A stretch of 64,000 nt of DNA from Paenibacillus monticola (GCF_009664975.1 NZ_WJXB01000007.1:310001-374000), one strand, 5' to 3'. Counted from the stretch's first letter, positions 41,970 to 51,632 are shown. Notes: generated from the letters alone by a model not told the origin. Numbers and translations are program-made.

Positions 41970-43466
41970 TTAATGTCCCATCATCATCGCTGGATCAGGC
42001 TGTTTACCGTCTTTAGGAAGAGGCGTATCAGCCACTTTCGGTCTACGCAAGATGAGACTGATAATAATACCAGCTGCAGCTATGCAGGAAGTCAGGAAGA
42101 ATACATCATTGAAGCCCAGAACCGAAGCTACCAATGGATTGCCGCCTTTCGCCATTTCAGCCATGTGAACTGAAATCTGGCTAGTTAGATAACCAGTCAT
42201 CCCTGCGACTGCGAAGGATACAACGACCTGCTGAGCAGCTGCTGTCAGAGGAGTAACACGACCTACCCATTCACGCGGTGCTGAATTCAGTACATGTGTA
42301 TTCAACGGCATCATGGACAAGCCCATTCCAAGTCCCATTAAGGCCAGAGTCATCATGACCATAGGAAGATTCGTGTCAATCGTAATGCCTGATAGTAGAT
42401 ATAAGGCTGTTGAAATGATACTCAATCCGACAAAAGCCAGCGGACGTGCGCCAATCTTATCAAACAATCGTCCGCCGAGCGGCATCCCAACACCGGAAGC
42501 TAAAGCTTGAGGCAACATAATTAGCCCTGTCTCTAGCGGCGTATACTGCCGAATCTGTTGCAGGTATAACGGAACGAACAACATTGAACCAAACAATGCC
42601 GCTTGTGTAACCCATAACAAGATAATTCCACGGGTGAAATCCGATGATTTGAACACTCGCAGCTCCAGCAATGGATGCTTATGAAGCAGCTCTACGATAA
42701 CGAAGAGTACAAGTGCAACACCACCGATGGATAACCCGAGGATTGCCGGCGTGGAAGACCAACTGGTTCCTCCGCCTTCATTAACACCATAGGCCAGCAT
42801 GGAGAACGCAATCGGAGCCAGAATCATACCTAGTAAGTCGAGATGCGTCTTGCCCTTCTTCTCAGTCTTAGGCAAATATTTAACCCCAAGAATGATACCT
42901 ACAATACCAATAGGTAAGTTAATCAGGAAAATCCAGTGCCAGCTAACATACTCCACCAACCAACCCGATAGAATAGGACCCAGTGCAGGTGCTAACAGCA
43001 TCGGAATTCCGAGCATACCCATAATGGAACCCATGCGGTTCGCAGGAGCTAATTTGAAGACCATAGCCATCCCGATCGGAGCGACCATACCGCCCCCCAA
43101 GCCTTGAATGACCCGGAATAAGATAAGCTGTGTTGAGGTCTGAGCAAATGAACACAACATGGAGCCTAAGATAAACATGGTCACTGTAGTCAAAAATACT
43201 TGTTTCGAGCCGAAGCGGTCAGTCATGTAGCCCGCAAGCGGAATTACTGCTGCCAAAGCCAGGGTATAGCCAGTAATCGCCCATTGAATTGTCTTAAGAT
43301 CTGTTGAGAAATATTCCACCAGCTTAGGTACGGCAACATTTACGACCGTCCCGTCTAGGATAACCATGATCATACCTACGATAATAGCTAACAACGGGGG
43401 TATAATGGCTCTTAGAGAAAATGGCTGTTCTGCTACTGCGCTCTTCTCATTCATTGTTTTTGACAT
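41970..43466 (-). CDS. MFS drug transporter, DHA2/EmrB type
   Basis: A 498-aa protein with 14 predicted helices, typical of the EmrB/QacA branch (LDGTVVNVAVPKL in helix 1 region; GYMTDRFGSKQVFL loop; VIQGLGGGMVAPIG motif C region). It is a proton-driven exporter of lipophilic drugs. GGAG lies 6 bases before the ATG at 43466. It is just 20 bases after the TetR gene, so the two are one operon. Confidence 0.93.
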   Translation of the reverse strand: MSKTMNEKSAVAEQPFSLRAIIPPLLAIIVGMIMVILDGTVVNVAVPKLVEYFSTDLKTIQWAITGYTLALAAVIPLAGYMTDRFGSKQVFLTTVTMFILGSMLCSFAQTSTQLILFRVIQGLGGGMVAPIGMAMVFKLAPANRMGSIMGMLGIPMLLAPALGPILSGWLVEYVSWHWIFLINLPIGIVGIILGVKYLPKTEKKGKTHLDLLGMILAPIAFSMLAYGVNEGGGTSWSSTPAILGLSIGGVALVLFVIVELLHKHPLLELRVFKSSDFTRGIILLWVTQAALFGSMLFVPLYLQQIRQYTPLETGLIMLPQALASGVGMPLGGRLFDKIGARPLAFVGLSIISTALYLLSGITIDTNLPMVMMTLALMGLGMGLSMMPLNTHVLNSAPREWVGRVTPLTAAAQQVVVSFAVAGMTGYLTSQISVHMAEMAKGGNPLVASVLGFNDVFFLTSCIAAAGIIISLILRRPKVADTPLPKDGKQPDPAMMMGH

Positions 43467-43486
43467 CCAGTTCTCCACTCTTTTCT

Positions 43487-44113
43487 CTATATATTATATT
43501 TATAAAAATAATGCTCGAACAACGCCTCAATTTGAGTTTCAATAGATGGAAATTGAAAGCTAGTTTCAAGCTTATTTTGTACTCCTGGTGAGCAGGAACT
43601 CATCGTTAAAGGAAAAATAATCGCACCATATAACTGCAACATCATCATCCTTAGCTTCACTTCGTCTTGCTCATTTGTAATTTCTCGTAAAGCAGCATGC
43701 ATGTGCTTCATTCTCATTGTTTTGGCATAACGGGTATATTCATCCTGAGAAGCCAAAATATTATGCCCTTGATCAATCATCTGTCTAGCTAGTCCGGGAT
43801 ACTGTTCCAGATTGGCAATGTAACCGATAAAAAATTGCTTTAAGCGTTCTTTAGGCGATAAGGAGTTATCTTCAAGCGCTTTAAAGGCATCATCAAACGT
43901 GGATAACAAGACTCGTACGGCGTCAGAGATCAAATTATCTTTAGATCCGTAATAATAATTAACCAATGCTATGTTAGTATCTGCTTTAGCAGCGATTTTG
44001 CGCAGCGTTGCACATTGGAGTCCATCTTCTCTAATCAACCTAACCGTGGCATTTAATATAGTCTGCTTGGTATCCTTGTCTGAATGATCTACATTGTTAT
44101 CTGTCGTGTTCAT
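43487..44113 (-). CDS. TetR-family regulator of the adjacent MFS gene
   Basis: A 208-aa regulator with HTH CATLRKIAAKADTNIALVNYYYGSKD near the N-terminus. It leads the tetR-MFS operon. An AT-rich palindrome cluster just upstream is its probable operator. AGGAGGGA lies some 15 bases before the ATG. Confidence 0.9.
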   Translation of the reverse strand: MNTTDNNVDHSDKDTKQTILNATVRLIREDGLQCATLRKIAAKADTNIALVNYYYGSKDNLISDAVRVLLSTFDDAFKALEDNSLSPKERLKQFFIGYIANLEQYPGLARQMIDQGHNILASQDEYTRYAKTMRMKHMHAALREITNEQDEVKLRMMMLQLYGAIIFPLTMSSCSPGVQNKLETSFQFPSIETQIEALFEHYFYKYNI

Positions 44114-44136
44114 CCTTCTATCGTATCCCTCCTTTT

Positions 44137-44157
44137 AATGATTAATCATTGATTAAT
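44137..44157. promoter_or_regulatory. Probable TetR operator
   Basis: AATGATTAATCATT (44137-44150) is a perfect 14-base palindrome overlapping ATTAATCATTGATTAAT. A further ATTGATTAAT lies at about 44172-44181. Location just upstream of the regulator gene suggests autoregulation. Confidence 0.6.
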
Positions 44158-44245
44158 TCGTTGTTTAATTCATTGATTAATTTACTCCAGATTGCTTCGT
44201 TTGTCAACAATAAGCTTTCAATTTTAAGTTTCTTAAATTATTCCA

Positions 44246-44295
44246 AATAAAACAGACTATGCTTAGCCCCATTTGGAGCATAAACATAGTCTGTT
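44246..44295 (-). terminator. Terminator after the copper-amine-oxidase-N gene
   Basis: Stem AACAGACTATG/CATAGTCTGTT with an inner TTA/TAA pair, followed on the minus strand by TTATTT. Confidence 0.8.
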
Positions 44296-44309
44296 GAAAG
44301 GTTGTATGG

Positions 44310-45059
44310 TTATGGCAGTTTGACTGGTAGAGGTGTGATTCGCAAATCAGTAATTTCAGCTGAGTTGTTCAGCCTAATCTCAAACGAAGCCTCCGCTTCA
44401 CTGAATGAAAGCACACTTTGGAGGATTATTCCTTCCTCATTCCGACTGCTCACTGTAGTTTTGACACCTAGATAATTCCCAGCTGGAGCCGCTATATTCT
44501 CCCAAGTCTGCTGTATTACAGGAATGGAGATTGCCCGCTTCATTACCGGATCAAAGTAACGATCCTCCAGCTCCTGATACTTTCCTGCTGCGAGCAATCC
44601 AACGATTACTCCTGCGGTTACATCAGGTGTATACACCTCCACTTGGTTAGTTGCTGCATCATAGGCTGTTACTAAACCAAGCGCTGCGAAAAAAGATAAT
44701 GGAACGTAAACACGATCCTGTCGGACAACGGTGTTCTCTTTGAACGTAACCTTCACTCCATTATTAGTAAGGTCTTGCCCACCAGCTTTGAAGGCAATCG
44801 TACTCTGAATACTATTCAATTGGATAGTATCCGTGGCTTTCTGATAGGAGGTTATAAACTTCAAGGCAACTGCAGTCTCTCGAAGCGGGATCATCACCGT
44901 AGATCCACTGAAATAGGGAGCAGAATCTTCAAACTTCAGGGACTGGCCATTCAGGATAACGTTCACATTGCTGGCGGCACTGGAGACCGTTCGGGCCGGT
45001 ATCCATGAACCTATCATCAATAACAGAATACTTAGGACAAAGGCTGAGATTCTTCTCAT
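44310..45059 (-). CDS. Secreted protein with copper amine oxidase N-terminal (stalk) domain
   Basis: A 249-aa exported protein with a signal peptide (about 1-30) and the stalk-like domain LNGQSLKFEDSAPYFSGSTVMIPLRE...VYVPLSFFAALG, which in Paenibacillus decorates many wall proteins. The C-terminal part (ITAAGVIVGLLAAGKYQEL..., about 145-249) resembles the DUF3887 fold. It starts at ATG 45059 with AGGAGG upstream. It follows the VanX-like gene by 105 bases. Envelope role inferred. Confidence 0.8.
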   Translation of the reverse strand: MRRISAFVLSILLLMIGSWIPARTVSSAASNVNVILNGQSLKFEDSAPYFSGSTVMIPLRETAVALKFITSYQKATDTIQLNSIQSTIAFKAGGQDLTNNGVKVTFKENTVVRQDRVYVPLSFFAALGLVTAYDAATNQVEVYTPDVTAGVIVGLLAAGKYQELEDRYFDPVMKRAISIPVIQQTWENIAAPAGNYLGVKTTVSSRNEEGIILQSVLSFSEAEASFEIRLNNSAEITDLRITPLPVKLP

Positions 45060-45164
45060 CAAATCCAATCCTCCTCTTCTGTATTTAAGAATCAGTATGC
45101 ACGCTTACATCAAGTAATACTCTTATATTAAACATTAAACTCAATAATATGCAATAGAACCGGA

Positions 45165-45932
45165 TCACTCTATATTAAAGTTGAAATATTGATTTGGATA
45201 AGGTTCCTTAAGCAGTGTGAAATGCCACCACTCCTTTGTGTAGGGCTTAAATCCGTGCTTAATCATGGCTGCGTTAAGGATGGCCCGGTTCGCCTTCTGA
45301 GTCTTGTTAATTAGGCTTGTCTCATAATAAGAGATATTCCCGAAGAAATCATACGGGCTGCCCATATCCACATTAACACCTGTTTTGATATTAACTATTG
45401 TTAAATCTACCGTACTGCCTCTTGAATGTCCGGACTTCTTGGCGATAAAGCCCAGTTTAAATAAATTTCGTTTATCCAACAATGGATAATATTGTTGTTT
45501 CATCTTAATATCTCTGGCATCTTGAGACCAGCTCACAAAGTGATTGACTGCTTTTTGCGGACGATAGGCATCATAGATTTTCAGGAGATACCCCTTCGGT
45601 TTCAGATCCTCACTTACAGCCTTAAGGGCAGTTGCTGCTTCGCGTGTGAAGATTGCCAATGGAGCGTGATAGCCTGTAACTCGCTGCCCAGTGAAATTAT
45701 TCTCACCATAATAACGAATTTCAAATTGCGCGGAGGGAATAATCTCTTCCAGATAGACGAAGCCCTGTGGCAGGTTATGCTTTTTCGTAAGATTAAGTTG
45801 TTGCAGTGCCTTATCTACAGATGTCCCCGTGTAAGCCGCACCCGCATGTCCAGTCATCATGTAGCTCAGCCCCAGAATAATGGCAGAAGTGAGTAGTACA
45901 AATTTCATTCTCCTTGGTAGCAATTTCAACAA
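45165..45932 (-). CDS. D-Ala-D-Ala dipeptidase, VanX/DdpX family (M15D), exported
   Basis: A 255-aa zinc peptidase with an N-terminal signal or anchor helix. Zinc and catalytic residues are present: H169 and D176 in SGHSRGSTVDLT, E234 and H237 in EWWHF, and Arg in YRPQ near 124. Family members cleave D-Ala-D-Ala. An exported enzyme more likely recycles wall-derived dipeptide than gives vancomycin resistance. It starts at TTG 45932, 2 bases after the upstream stop, with GAGGGGG seven bases before it. No vanR/S/H/A genes are adjacent. Confidence 0.88.
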   Translation of the reverse strand: MLKLLPRRMKFVLLTSAIILGLSYMMTGHAGAAYTGTSVDKALQQLNLTKKHNLPQGFVYLEEIIPSAQFEIRYYGENNFTGQRVTGYHAPLAIFTREAATALKAVSEDLKPKGYLLKIYDAYRPQKAVNHFVSWSQDARDIKMKQQYYPLLDKRNLFKLGFIAKKSGHSRGSTVDLTIVNIKTGVNVDMGSPYDFFGNISYYETSLINKTQKANRAILNAAMIKHGFKPYTKEWWHFTLLKEPYPNQYFNFNIE

Positions 45933-45934
45933 AC

Positions 45935-46858
45935 CTATGCCCCCTCGTTTTTAAGAAACTTTTCAATCGCTGGCGTGAACTCATTCTCCGTACTATCCAG
46001 CATGTTCAGCAGCTTCTGTATGGTTGCCAAAAGTTTACTATTTCCTATACCTTTGTTCAAGGCATCTTCGTAGGCTTGTCTCAGCTTAGGGTCCAATTTC
46101 TTTTGATCATAGTCATACGCCGGTGTGTTGTCGGTCCCATAAAACAGGCGGGAAACCGCATAAGTAAGTTCCTTCTTAACAGTAGCTACGCGATTGGAAA
46201 TAGGATATTTTCGCACAAAGGTCTCCATGGCTAGCGTTCTGGCAATGACCTCATCCCAACTAATTACAATTCCTGCATCATATGTACTTGGACGATTGGA
46301 CTCTTTCGCCATAATGTCGATATAAGTGGCAATATCCTGCTTAATATAAGGCTTAAAGCCTTTATACCCTTCGTAATGCATCACCGGATAATACATACCC
46401 TCGCTGGTTTCCATCTTGTAACCCTTGTCACGGCCTTCAATTAATATAACACGGATTTTGGGGTCCTTGATCGCTTTAAGCAAGCCGGTATAGGTAAGTC
46501 CATTTTTGGGGAATGCTGTGCCAATCGCCTTCTGAACGTTATCCGGATATATTTTGTCCGAAAAGTCAGACAGCTCTACCTTTTGCGCGTTCTCCAGTTG
46601 TAGCGTCATTAGGGTCGCATTCCATACTCCAGCCTCATCTATATGGTTTATTAAATAATTGCGTGCCTGGATAAGCTGGACCGGTTGCTGCAAATATTCC
46701 TGAAACTGTTTATAAACGGCTGAGGAATTGGGTGCGGTTGCGGCATAAGCAGACTGTGTGCCTATTGTGGTAACCACTGCCCCTGAACCTAGAGCAATAG
46801 CTATGCCGAGAATTGCTCCCTTTTTCAAATTCATTATCGATAAATTATTCGGTTTCAT
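45935..46858 (-). CDS. Secreted protein of unknown function, paired with the VanX-like peptidase
   Basis: A 307-aa protein with an N-terminal signal peptide (about 8-40, ending TIGTQSAYAATA). The rest is helix-rich and polar (VYKQFQEYLQQPVQLIQARN, then RTLAMETFVRKYPIS). I recognise no family. AGGAGGG lies 5 bases before the ATG at 46858. It is immediately upstream of the VanX-like gene (2 bases), so they form one operon and probably act on the same wall process. Confidence 0.75.
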   Translation of the reverse strand: MKPNNLSIMNLKKGAILGIAIALGSGAVVTTIGTQSAYAATAPNSSAVYKQFQEYLQQPVQLIQARNYLINHIDEAGVWNATLMTLQLENAQKVELSDFSDKIYPDNVQKAIGTAFPKNGLTYTGLLKAIKDPKIRVILIEGRDKGYKMETSEGMYYPVMHYEGYKGFKPYIKQDIATYIDIMAKESNRPSTYDAGIVISWDEVIARTLAMETFVRKYPISNRVATVKKELTYAVSRLFYGTDNTPAYDYDQKKLDPKLRQAYEDALNKGIGNSKLLATIQKLLNMLDSTENEFTPAIEKFLKNEGA

Positions 46859-46994
46859 ATTGCCCTCCTCGTAGAGATAATATCTTATTGTCATCTTATT
46901 AGACAGTCTTTAGCGTCAAAAGGTTACACTTATGTTTGGACGAATTGTGGGGAGCTGAAACAAGTTGTTCCTGTTACCGTCACCTGCTCATTCT

Positions 46995-47025
46995 AAAAAA
47001 AACACACCCACAACGCGGATGTGTT
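46995..47025 (-). terminator. Terminator after the LmrB-like gene
   Basis: Nine-pair stem AACACATCC/GGGTGTGTT on the minus strand followed by eight T. Confidence 0.8.
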
Positions 47026-47050
47026 CTCGATCATGAATCTAATTAACGCA

Positions 47051-48517
47051 TTAATGCATAGAGCTTTGTGTTTGGTGCGAAACAATGACCCGCTTCAGGA
47101 AGAAAGCAACCACAAGGCCTACAATAGATACGATCATCCCAAAAATAAAAGCATTCTGCACACCATTGGTGAACGCGGACAACATATTGGCAGGGTCCTT
47201 AGGATCAGCAACACCCTTCAAAAAGCTGTTCGTACCGGCAGTCATAATACTGACCGCCAACGCGGTACCAATCGCACCTGCAACTTGCTGTAGTGTATTC
47301 ATAATTGCCGTTCCATCAGGATACAATTCCATTGGCAATTGATTAATTCCGTTCGTCTGAGCCGGCATGAAGATCATCGACACGCCGATCATGAGCGCAC
47401 TATGCAGTACAATTACGAAAACAACTGTCGAAGTAGCAGTGATGCTGGAGAAGAACCACAGCGATACGGCAATAATGATCAGGCCTGGTATAACAAGCCA
47501 TTTGGGACCATATTTATCGAACAAACGTCCCATTAGCGGAGACATCAATCCGTTAATTAAACCACCGGGCAGCAACAATAACCCTGCCTTAAAGGCCGTA
47601 TATCCTTGACCCTGTTGGAGATACATGGGAAGAATCAGCATAGAGGACAGGATGACCATCATCGCGATAAAGACCATGACCACACCCACAACGAACATTG
47701 GGTATTTAAAAGCACGCATATTAATCATAGGCTGCTTCATCGTCAACTGACGGAAGACAAACAACGCCAGTGCTACGACGCCTATGATAATTGGAATAAT
47801 AACTTTGGGGGTTCCCCAGCCTTCAGTTCCACCCGCACTACTGAAACCATACACGATTCCGCCAAACCCCAAGGAAGAAAGTACAATGGAGAGCGCGTCG
47901 ATTCTTGGTTTCGTTACTTTCGTTACGTTCTGCATGAAGAGAATTCCGCACACCAGCGCAATCACCAGGAAAGGCAGCGACAGCCAGAATATCCAATGCC
48001 AGCTAAGACTTTCAATCAGCAGCCCGGCAATTGTTGGGCCAATTGCTGGTGCAACCATGATTACCAGTCCAATTAAGCCCATAGCGGCGCCTCTTTTGGC
48101 AGGAGGTATGATCACAAGAATAGTGTTAAACATCAGAGGCAGCAGCAATGCTGTTCCCATCGCCTGAACTACTCTTGCCGTCAGCAGAAACTCGAAATTC
48201 GGTGAGACTGCCGCCAGAAATGTGCCCAGTATTGAGAAACATAAGGCGGCAACAAATAGCTGTCTCGTCGTGAACCATTGCAGTAGCAATCCTGATATCG
48301 GTACAAGTATTCCTAATGTAAGCAGATATGCCGTTGTCAACCATTGTGCAGTCGAGGGGGTGATGTTTAATACATTCATAAGATCAGATAATGCCACATT
48401 TAACGCCGTTTCACTGAACATTCCAATAAACCCTGCCAGCAGCAAAGAGATTAGAATAGGGAGGGTTTTGAACTTTATTTCCTCGGTCTTTTGTTGTCCT
48501 TGTACGGTAGCTTCCAC
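47051..48517 (-). CDS. MFS drug transporter, LmrB/EmrB type
   Basis: A 488-aa DHA2 protein with 14 helices. The stretch FSETALNVALSDLMNVLNIT and the LTTAYLLTLGILVPISG motif are typical of LmrB-like lincomycin/puromycin exporters. It starts at GTG 48517 with AGGAGG 8 bases before. A TetR gene lies 46 bases upstream on the same strand, matching the lmrAB pair of B. subtilis. Confidence 0.92.
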   Translation of the reverse strand: MEATVQGQQKTEEIKFKTLPILISLLLAGFIGMFSETALNVALSDLMNVLNITPSTAQWLTTAYLLTLGILVPISGLLLQWFTTRQLFVAALCFSILGTFLAAVSPNFEFLLTARVVQAMGTALLLPLMFNTILVIIPPAKRGAAMGLIGLVIMVAPAIGPTIAGLLIESLSWHWIFWLSLPFLVIALVCGILFMQNVTKVTKPRIDALSIVLSSLGFGGIVYGFSSAGGTEGWGTPKVIIPIIIGVVALALFVFRQLTMKQPMINMRAFKYPMFVVGVVMVFIAMMVILSSMLILPMYLQQGQGYTAFKAGLLLLPGGLINGLMSPLMGRLFDKYGPKWLVIPGLIIIAVSLWFFSSITATSTVVFVIVLHSALMIGVSMIFMPAQTNGINQLPMELYPDGTAIMNTLQQVAGAIGTALAVSIMTAGTNSFLKGVADPKDPANMLSAFTNGVQNAFIFGMIVSIVGLVVAFFLKRVIVSHQTQSSMH

Positions 48518-48563
48518 TCTAATATCCTCCTGAAAATGTGTTTTTTCTCTCTTTTCTATCTGT

Positions 48564-49142
48564 TTAGCCCAGTAGAACAGGGATAAGCCTTGCTGCAGCC
48601 AGCAATGGCTGTTCATCCCGATAAGTCAGCGCCTGCAGCAGCGCTCCTTCAAATAAGGAGATTACAACGGAAGCCTTATCTGCTGCTACCTCCGGCTCCT
48701 CTCCTGCCTTCAACAGGCTCTGCCTCACTACATCCTGCCAGTCTTTAAAGACGGCCTGACACGCAGTCCGCAGCTCCTCACTTATGCAGGACGTCTCTAC
48801 TGCTAACCAGAAGCTGAACGGAACCACTCCCTTAAAAGAGGATTCCACAGCATCCTTAGCCATACCCAGAATAAAGTCCTTCATCGCTTCCACAATATCT
48901 GCGCTATTCTCTACATGATATCTGAGCTTCTGCGCGACAATTTCACTGGTGCGGTTGATGCACGTTAAAGCCAGCTCTTCTTTGCCATGAGGGAAGTAAT
49001 AATAAAGTGAACCCTTTGGTGATTCGCTGTCCTTAATTATCTGGTTCAGGCCCGTAGCATGATAGCCTTGTGTGAAAAACAATCTTGAAGCGGTATCCAC
49101 AATCGCCTCGCGTGCATTCGGCTTGATTGACAAGCTTGACAC
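48564..49142 (-). CDS. TetR-family regulator, LmrA/YxaF-like
   Basis: A 192-aa regulator. The HTH part ASRLFFTQGYHATGLNQIIK and SPKGSLYYYFPHGKEELA match the LmrA/YxaF group. Start GTG 49142 or the TTG 9 bases later (AAGGA 10 bases before the latter) is uncertain. It is divergent from the DUF4395 gene. A TAGACCGATTG just before TATAAT upstream resembles the TAGACC half-site used by LmrA-like repressors. Confidence 0.9.
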   Translation of the reverse strand: MSSLSIKPNAREAIVDTASRLFFTQGYHATGLNQIIKDSESPKGSLYYYFPHGKEELALTCINRTSEIVAQKLRYHVENSADIVEAMKDFILGMAKDAVESSFKGVVPFSFWLAVETSCISEELRTACQAVFKDWQDVVRQSLLKAGEEPEVAADKASVVISLFEGALLQALTYRDEQPLLAAARLIPVLLG

Positions 49143-49305
49143 TTCCTTCTTGGAATTATAACAATCGGTCTACATAATAAAACCATAATGTATTGAACGA
49201 TGTCAATGATTTTTTATTTTAAATTTTAATATCCCCCATAATCCTTCCCAAAAACCCTTGCGCTCGCTATACTATAACTAAACCAATAAGATAGGTGTGA
49301 ATTAA

Positions 49306-49740
49306 ATGAGTGAAGGATCTACAGGAATTCCCAGACCACTTGTCAAAACCAATCAAGGTTTCATCGTTATTTCCGTATTATTAACTTGGTTTACCGGTCA
49401 ATATTGGATTCTCGCCCTGCCGCTGGCCGCTGGCGTGCTTGGTCTTGTTTTTGGATATAATCCTGTGATTAAGCTTGGTGCGAAGTTTCTGACAAAAGAG
49501 CGGTCTGCCTACCTGCTTGAGGATGCGGAACAACAGCAATTTAACCAGAGCATTGCCGTCTTCTGTCTCACGGCAGGTCTGGTCAGCTTCATTGCCGGTT
49601 GGACGATTGCCGCCTATATTTTCACAGCATTGGTCGCAGTTGCGGCTACTGTTGCTATCCTCGGGTTCTGCATCGGCTGTTTTATCCATTATCAATGGAG
49701 AATGTATACCTACAGACGCAAGCAAGGAAGCAGCCACTAA
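49306..49740 (+). CDS. DUF4395 membrane protein
   Basis: A 144-aa protein with about four hydrophobic segments. Hallmarks are RPLVKTNQGFIV near the start and GFCIGCFIHYQW near the end, with two Cys that could be redox-active. DUF4395 proteins often lie by thioredoxin or rhodanese-like genes, but none is present here. It is convergent with the next MFS gene. Confidence 0.88.
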   Translation: MSEGSTGIPRPLVKTNQGFIVISVLLTWFTGQYWILALPLAAGVLGLVFGYNPVIKLGAKFLTKERSAYLLEDAEQQQFNQSIAVFCLTAGLVSFIAGWTIAAYIFTALVAVAATVAILGFCIGCFIHYQWRMYTYRRKQGSSH

Positions 49741-49749
49741 AGAAAAGCC

Positions 49750-50946
49750 TTATGATCGCGAGGACTGGAGTAGCTTACTCTTATGATCCGCATAATAGAT
49801 CTCGAATCGCTTAGAGTAAACGATAATGTAGACGATCATTATGGCTGCCAACGAGTCTAGAACAATAAGGGCTGTGTTTAAGCTAAAGATTAAGGTCAAT
49901 CCCCCAACACCTATAATAGGAACAATAAAGCCACAGTAGGCCAATAAATAATAGGTGGAGATGACTTGTGCACGTTCATTGGGTTTCGGTAGAATACCCG
50001 CTAGCCGTAGACTAACCTGAAAGGTCCAACCTCCACCTATTGCTTCTATAAAGATACCGAGCCACAGCAGTGATAGCCTGCCGGTTTCTCCGGACATCAC
50101 CGTAAAGCAGGACCCGGTCAATAGCATGATCAGCCCCATACGAATCCTTGTCATATCGTTACGAGGGATGCGGACCATTTGGGCGATGGCCCCGCCTCCC
50201 AGCAGTAGCAGAATAAGCAGACCTGAGACGGACAGATTGGAGCTATGAATCACATTCTTTGTGAATGAAGGAATTAAGGATAGCACAATGCCGTTAAGTG
50301 TAAAGACCATAAAGATAGACAAGCCGATAAATGACCAGAAATGCGGGGATATCTCCTTGGGAATACCGAGAGTAATCTTAGGTGAAGCTATCCCCTCTTT
50401 TGCAGAAGAATCCTCAGGTAGTGTGAACAGTGCAATCAGCGCACTAATCAACAGCACACTGAGCAGAACAAAGGGCAGGCGAAGGGGTTGATAACCTGCA
50501 TATTGGATCATTAATCCACTAATCGCCGGTCCTAGTCCAAAACCGACCAAGATTGTAACTCCCAATAATGTTAAGGCGATTCCCTTTTTTTCCTCAGGGC
50601 TCTTCAGGAATAGAAAAGCCGCTGAAGCGCCTGTAAAGGCACCATAAGCAATCCCCTCCAGCATCCTCCCAGCATAAAGCATCCAGGCCTGATTCGCAGA
50701 CATGAAGAGCAGAGTAGCGACCAGTGAAAGCAGAACACTCGAAATTAGTACTTTTCTGAGGCCCCAGGATTTACCTTTAGAACCGACAATGAGTAGTGAA
50801 GGCAGCAGGCAGACCGCATAAGCCGCAAATAAGAGGGTAATCTCCAGGCTTGTCAAATGAAAATGCTCTTGATACAAAGGAAACAACGGTGAAGTAAAAG
50901 TAGCCCCAAAAGCCATCATCAGCATCACCCATAATATTCTTTTCAT
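49750..50946 (-). CDS. MFS transporter
   Basis: A 398-aa exporter with 12 helices. It resembles small drug/sugar MFS proteins (AFGATFTSPLFPLYQEHFHL in helix 1; GRMLEGIAYGAFTGASAAF motif region). GGGAG lies 9 bases before the ATG at 50946. A TetR gene 71 bases upstream on the same strand and an operator-like box between suggest co-control. Confidence 0.88.
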   Translation of the reverse strand: MKRILWVMLMMAFGATFTSPLFPLYQEHFHLTSLEITLLFAAYAVCLLPSLLIVGSKGKSWGLRKVLISSVLLSLVATLLFMSANQAWMLYAGRMLEGIAYGAFTGASAAFLFLKSPEEKKGIALTLLGVTILVGFGLGPAISGLMIQYAGYQPLRLPFVLLSVLLISALIALFTLPEDSSAKEGIASPKITLGIPKEISPHFWSFIGLSIFMVFTLNGIVLSLIPSFTKNVIHSSNLSVSGLLILLLLGGGAIAQMVRIPRNDMTRIRMGLIMLLTGSCFTVMSGETGRLSLLWLGIFIEAIGGGWTFQVSLRLAGILPKPNERAQVISTYYLLAYCGFIVPIIGVGGLTLIFSLNTALIVLDSLAAIMIVYIIVYSKRFEIYYADHKSKLLQSSRS

Positions 50947-50985
50947 ATAACTCAGCTCCCACTCCATAATAATGTTGATTTATAT

Positions 50986-51001
50986 TTGAATGACCGTTCA
51001 A
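50986..51001 (-). promoter_or_regulatory. Second TetR box between TetR and MFS genes
   Basis: TTGAATGACCGTTCAA, imperfectly palindromic, shares half-sites with the box at 51646-51661. It is 40 bases before the MFS start, where it could repress an internal promoter. Confidence 0.5.
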
Positions 51002-51017
51002 GAAAAGACCAAAAAAA

Positions 51018-51602
51018 TTAAACTACGACTGATAGCGCGACTTTACAGACATCTTCTAATACACTGCGGTCATGGGCAGTCTTCCCCATTACATGCAGCC
51101 CTTGCTTCGTATTCGCTAAAAAACGGGCCAATTCACGCAAATTGTGTTTCCCCTTAACATCGCCATTCTTCTGGGCGCGTAGCAGGAATTGGTAAAATAA
51201 TGATTCCACATGAATCGCATACGCCTCTACTCTGCCCGAAACCACAGGATCGGTTGCAGCAACCTCCATCGCGGCATTGGTCATAAAGCAACCTCTTCGT
51301 TTCGTATCATTGTTCATGGAGCTATCAATCACTTTGCCGAAGAAACGCTCCAACAGCTCTTTAGTGGCTCCCTCTTCGGTTAGTATTGAATAGTATTTTT
51401 CTTGTGAATTATGCTGAAAACGGTCTAGACAAGCCACGAATAGCGCATACTTATCCCCAAAGGTGTCATACAGGCTGCCTCTATGGATGCCCAGCTCCGT
51501 ACACAAATCCTGTATTGAAGTCCGTTCATACCCTTTCGTCCAGAACAAATCCAGCGCACTCTCGAGCGCTTTCTCTTGATCAAATTCCTTATGTCGAGCC
51601 AT
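51018..51602 (-). CDS. TetR/AcrR-family regulator
   Basis: A 194-aa regulator. HTH RTSIQDLCTELGIHRGSLYDTFGDKYALF and C-terminal TetR_C features (LRELARFLANTKQGLHVMGKT) fit the YezE/AcrR-like subgroup that controls efflux genes. AAGGAG lies 9 bases before the ATG. The gene precedes the MFS gene and is probably in its operon or beside it. Confidence 0.92.
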   Translation of the reverse strand: MARHKEFDQEKALESALDLFWTKGYERTSIQDLCTELGIHRGSLYDTFGDKYALFVACLDRFQHNSQEKYYSILTEEGATKELLERFFGKVIDSSMNNDTKRRGCFMTNAAMEVAATDPVVSGRVEAYAIHVESLFYQFLLRAQKNGDVKGKHNLRELARFLANTKQGLHVMGKTAHDRSVLEDVCKVALSVVV

Positions 51603-51632
51603 TCTTCACAACTCCTTCTGCTACTAAGTATC

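Noticed and set aside
45165..45932. Vancomycin-resistance cluster
   Set aside because: Only a VanX-like dipeptidase is present; no VanH, VanA-type ligase or VanRS.
47606..48167. Plus-strand ORFs of 127 and 156 codons
   Set aside because: They are antisense shadows of the 14-helix MFS gene.
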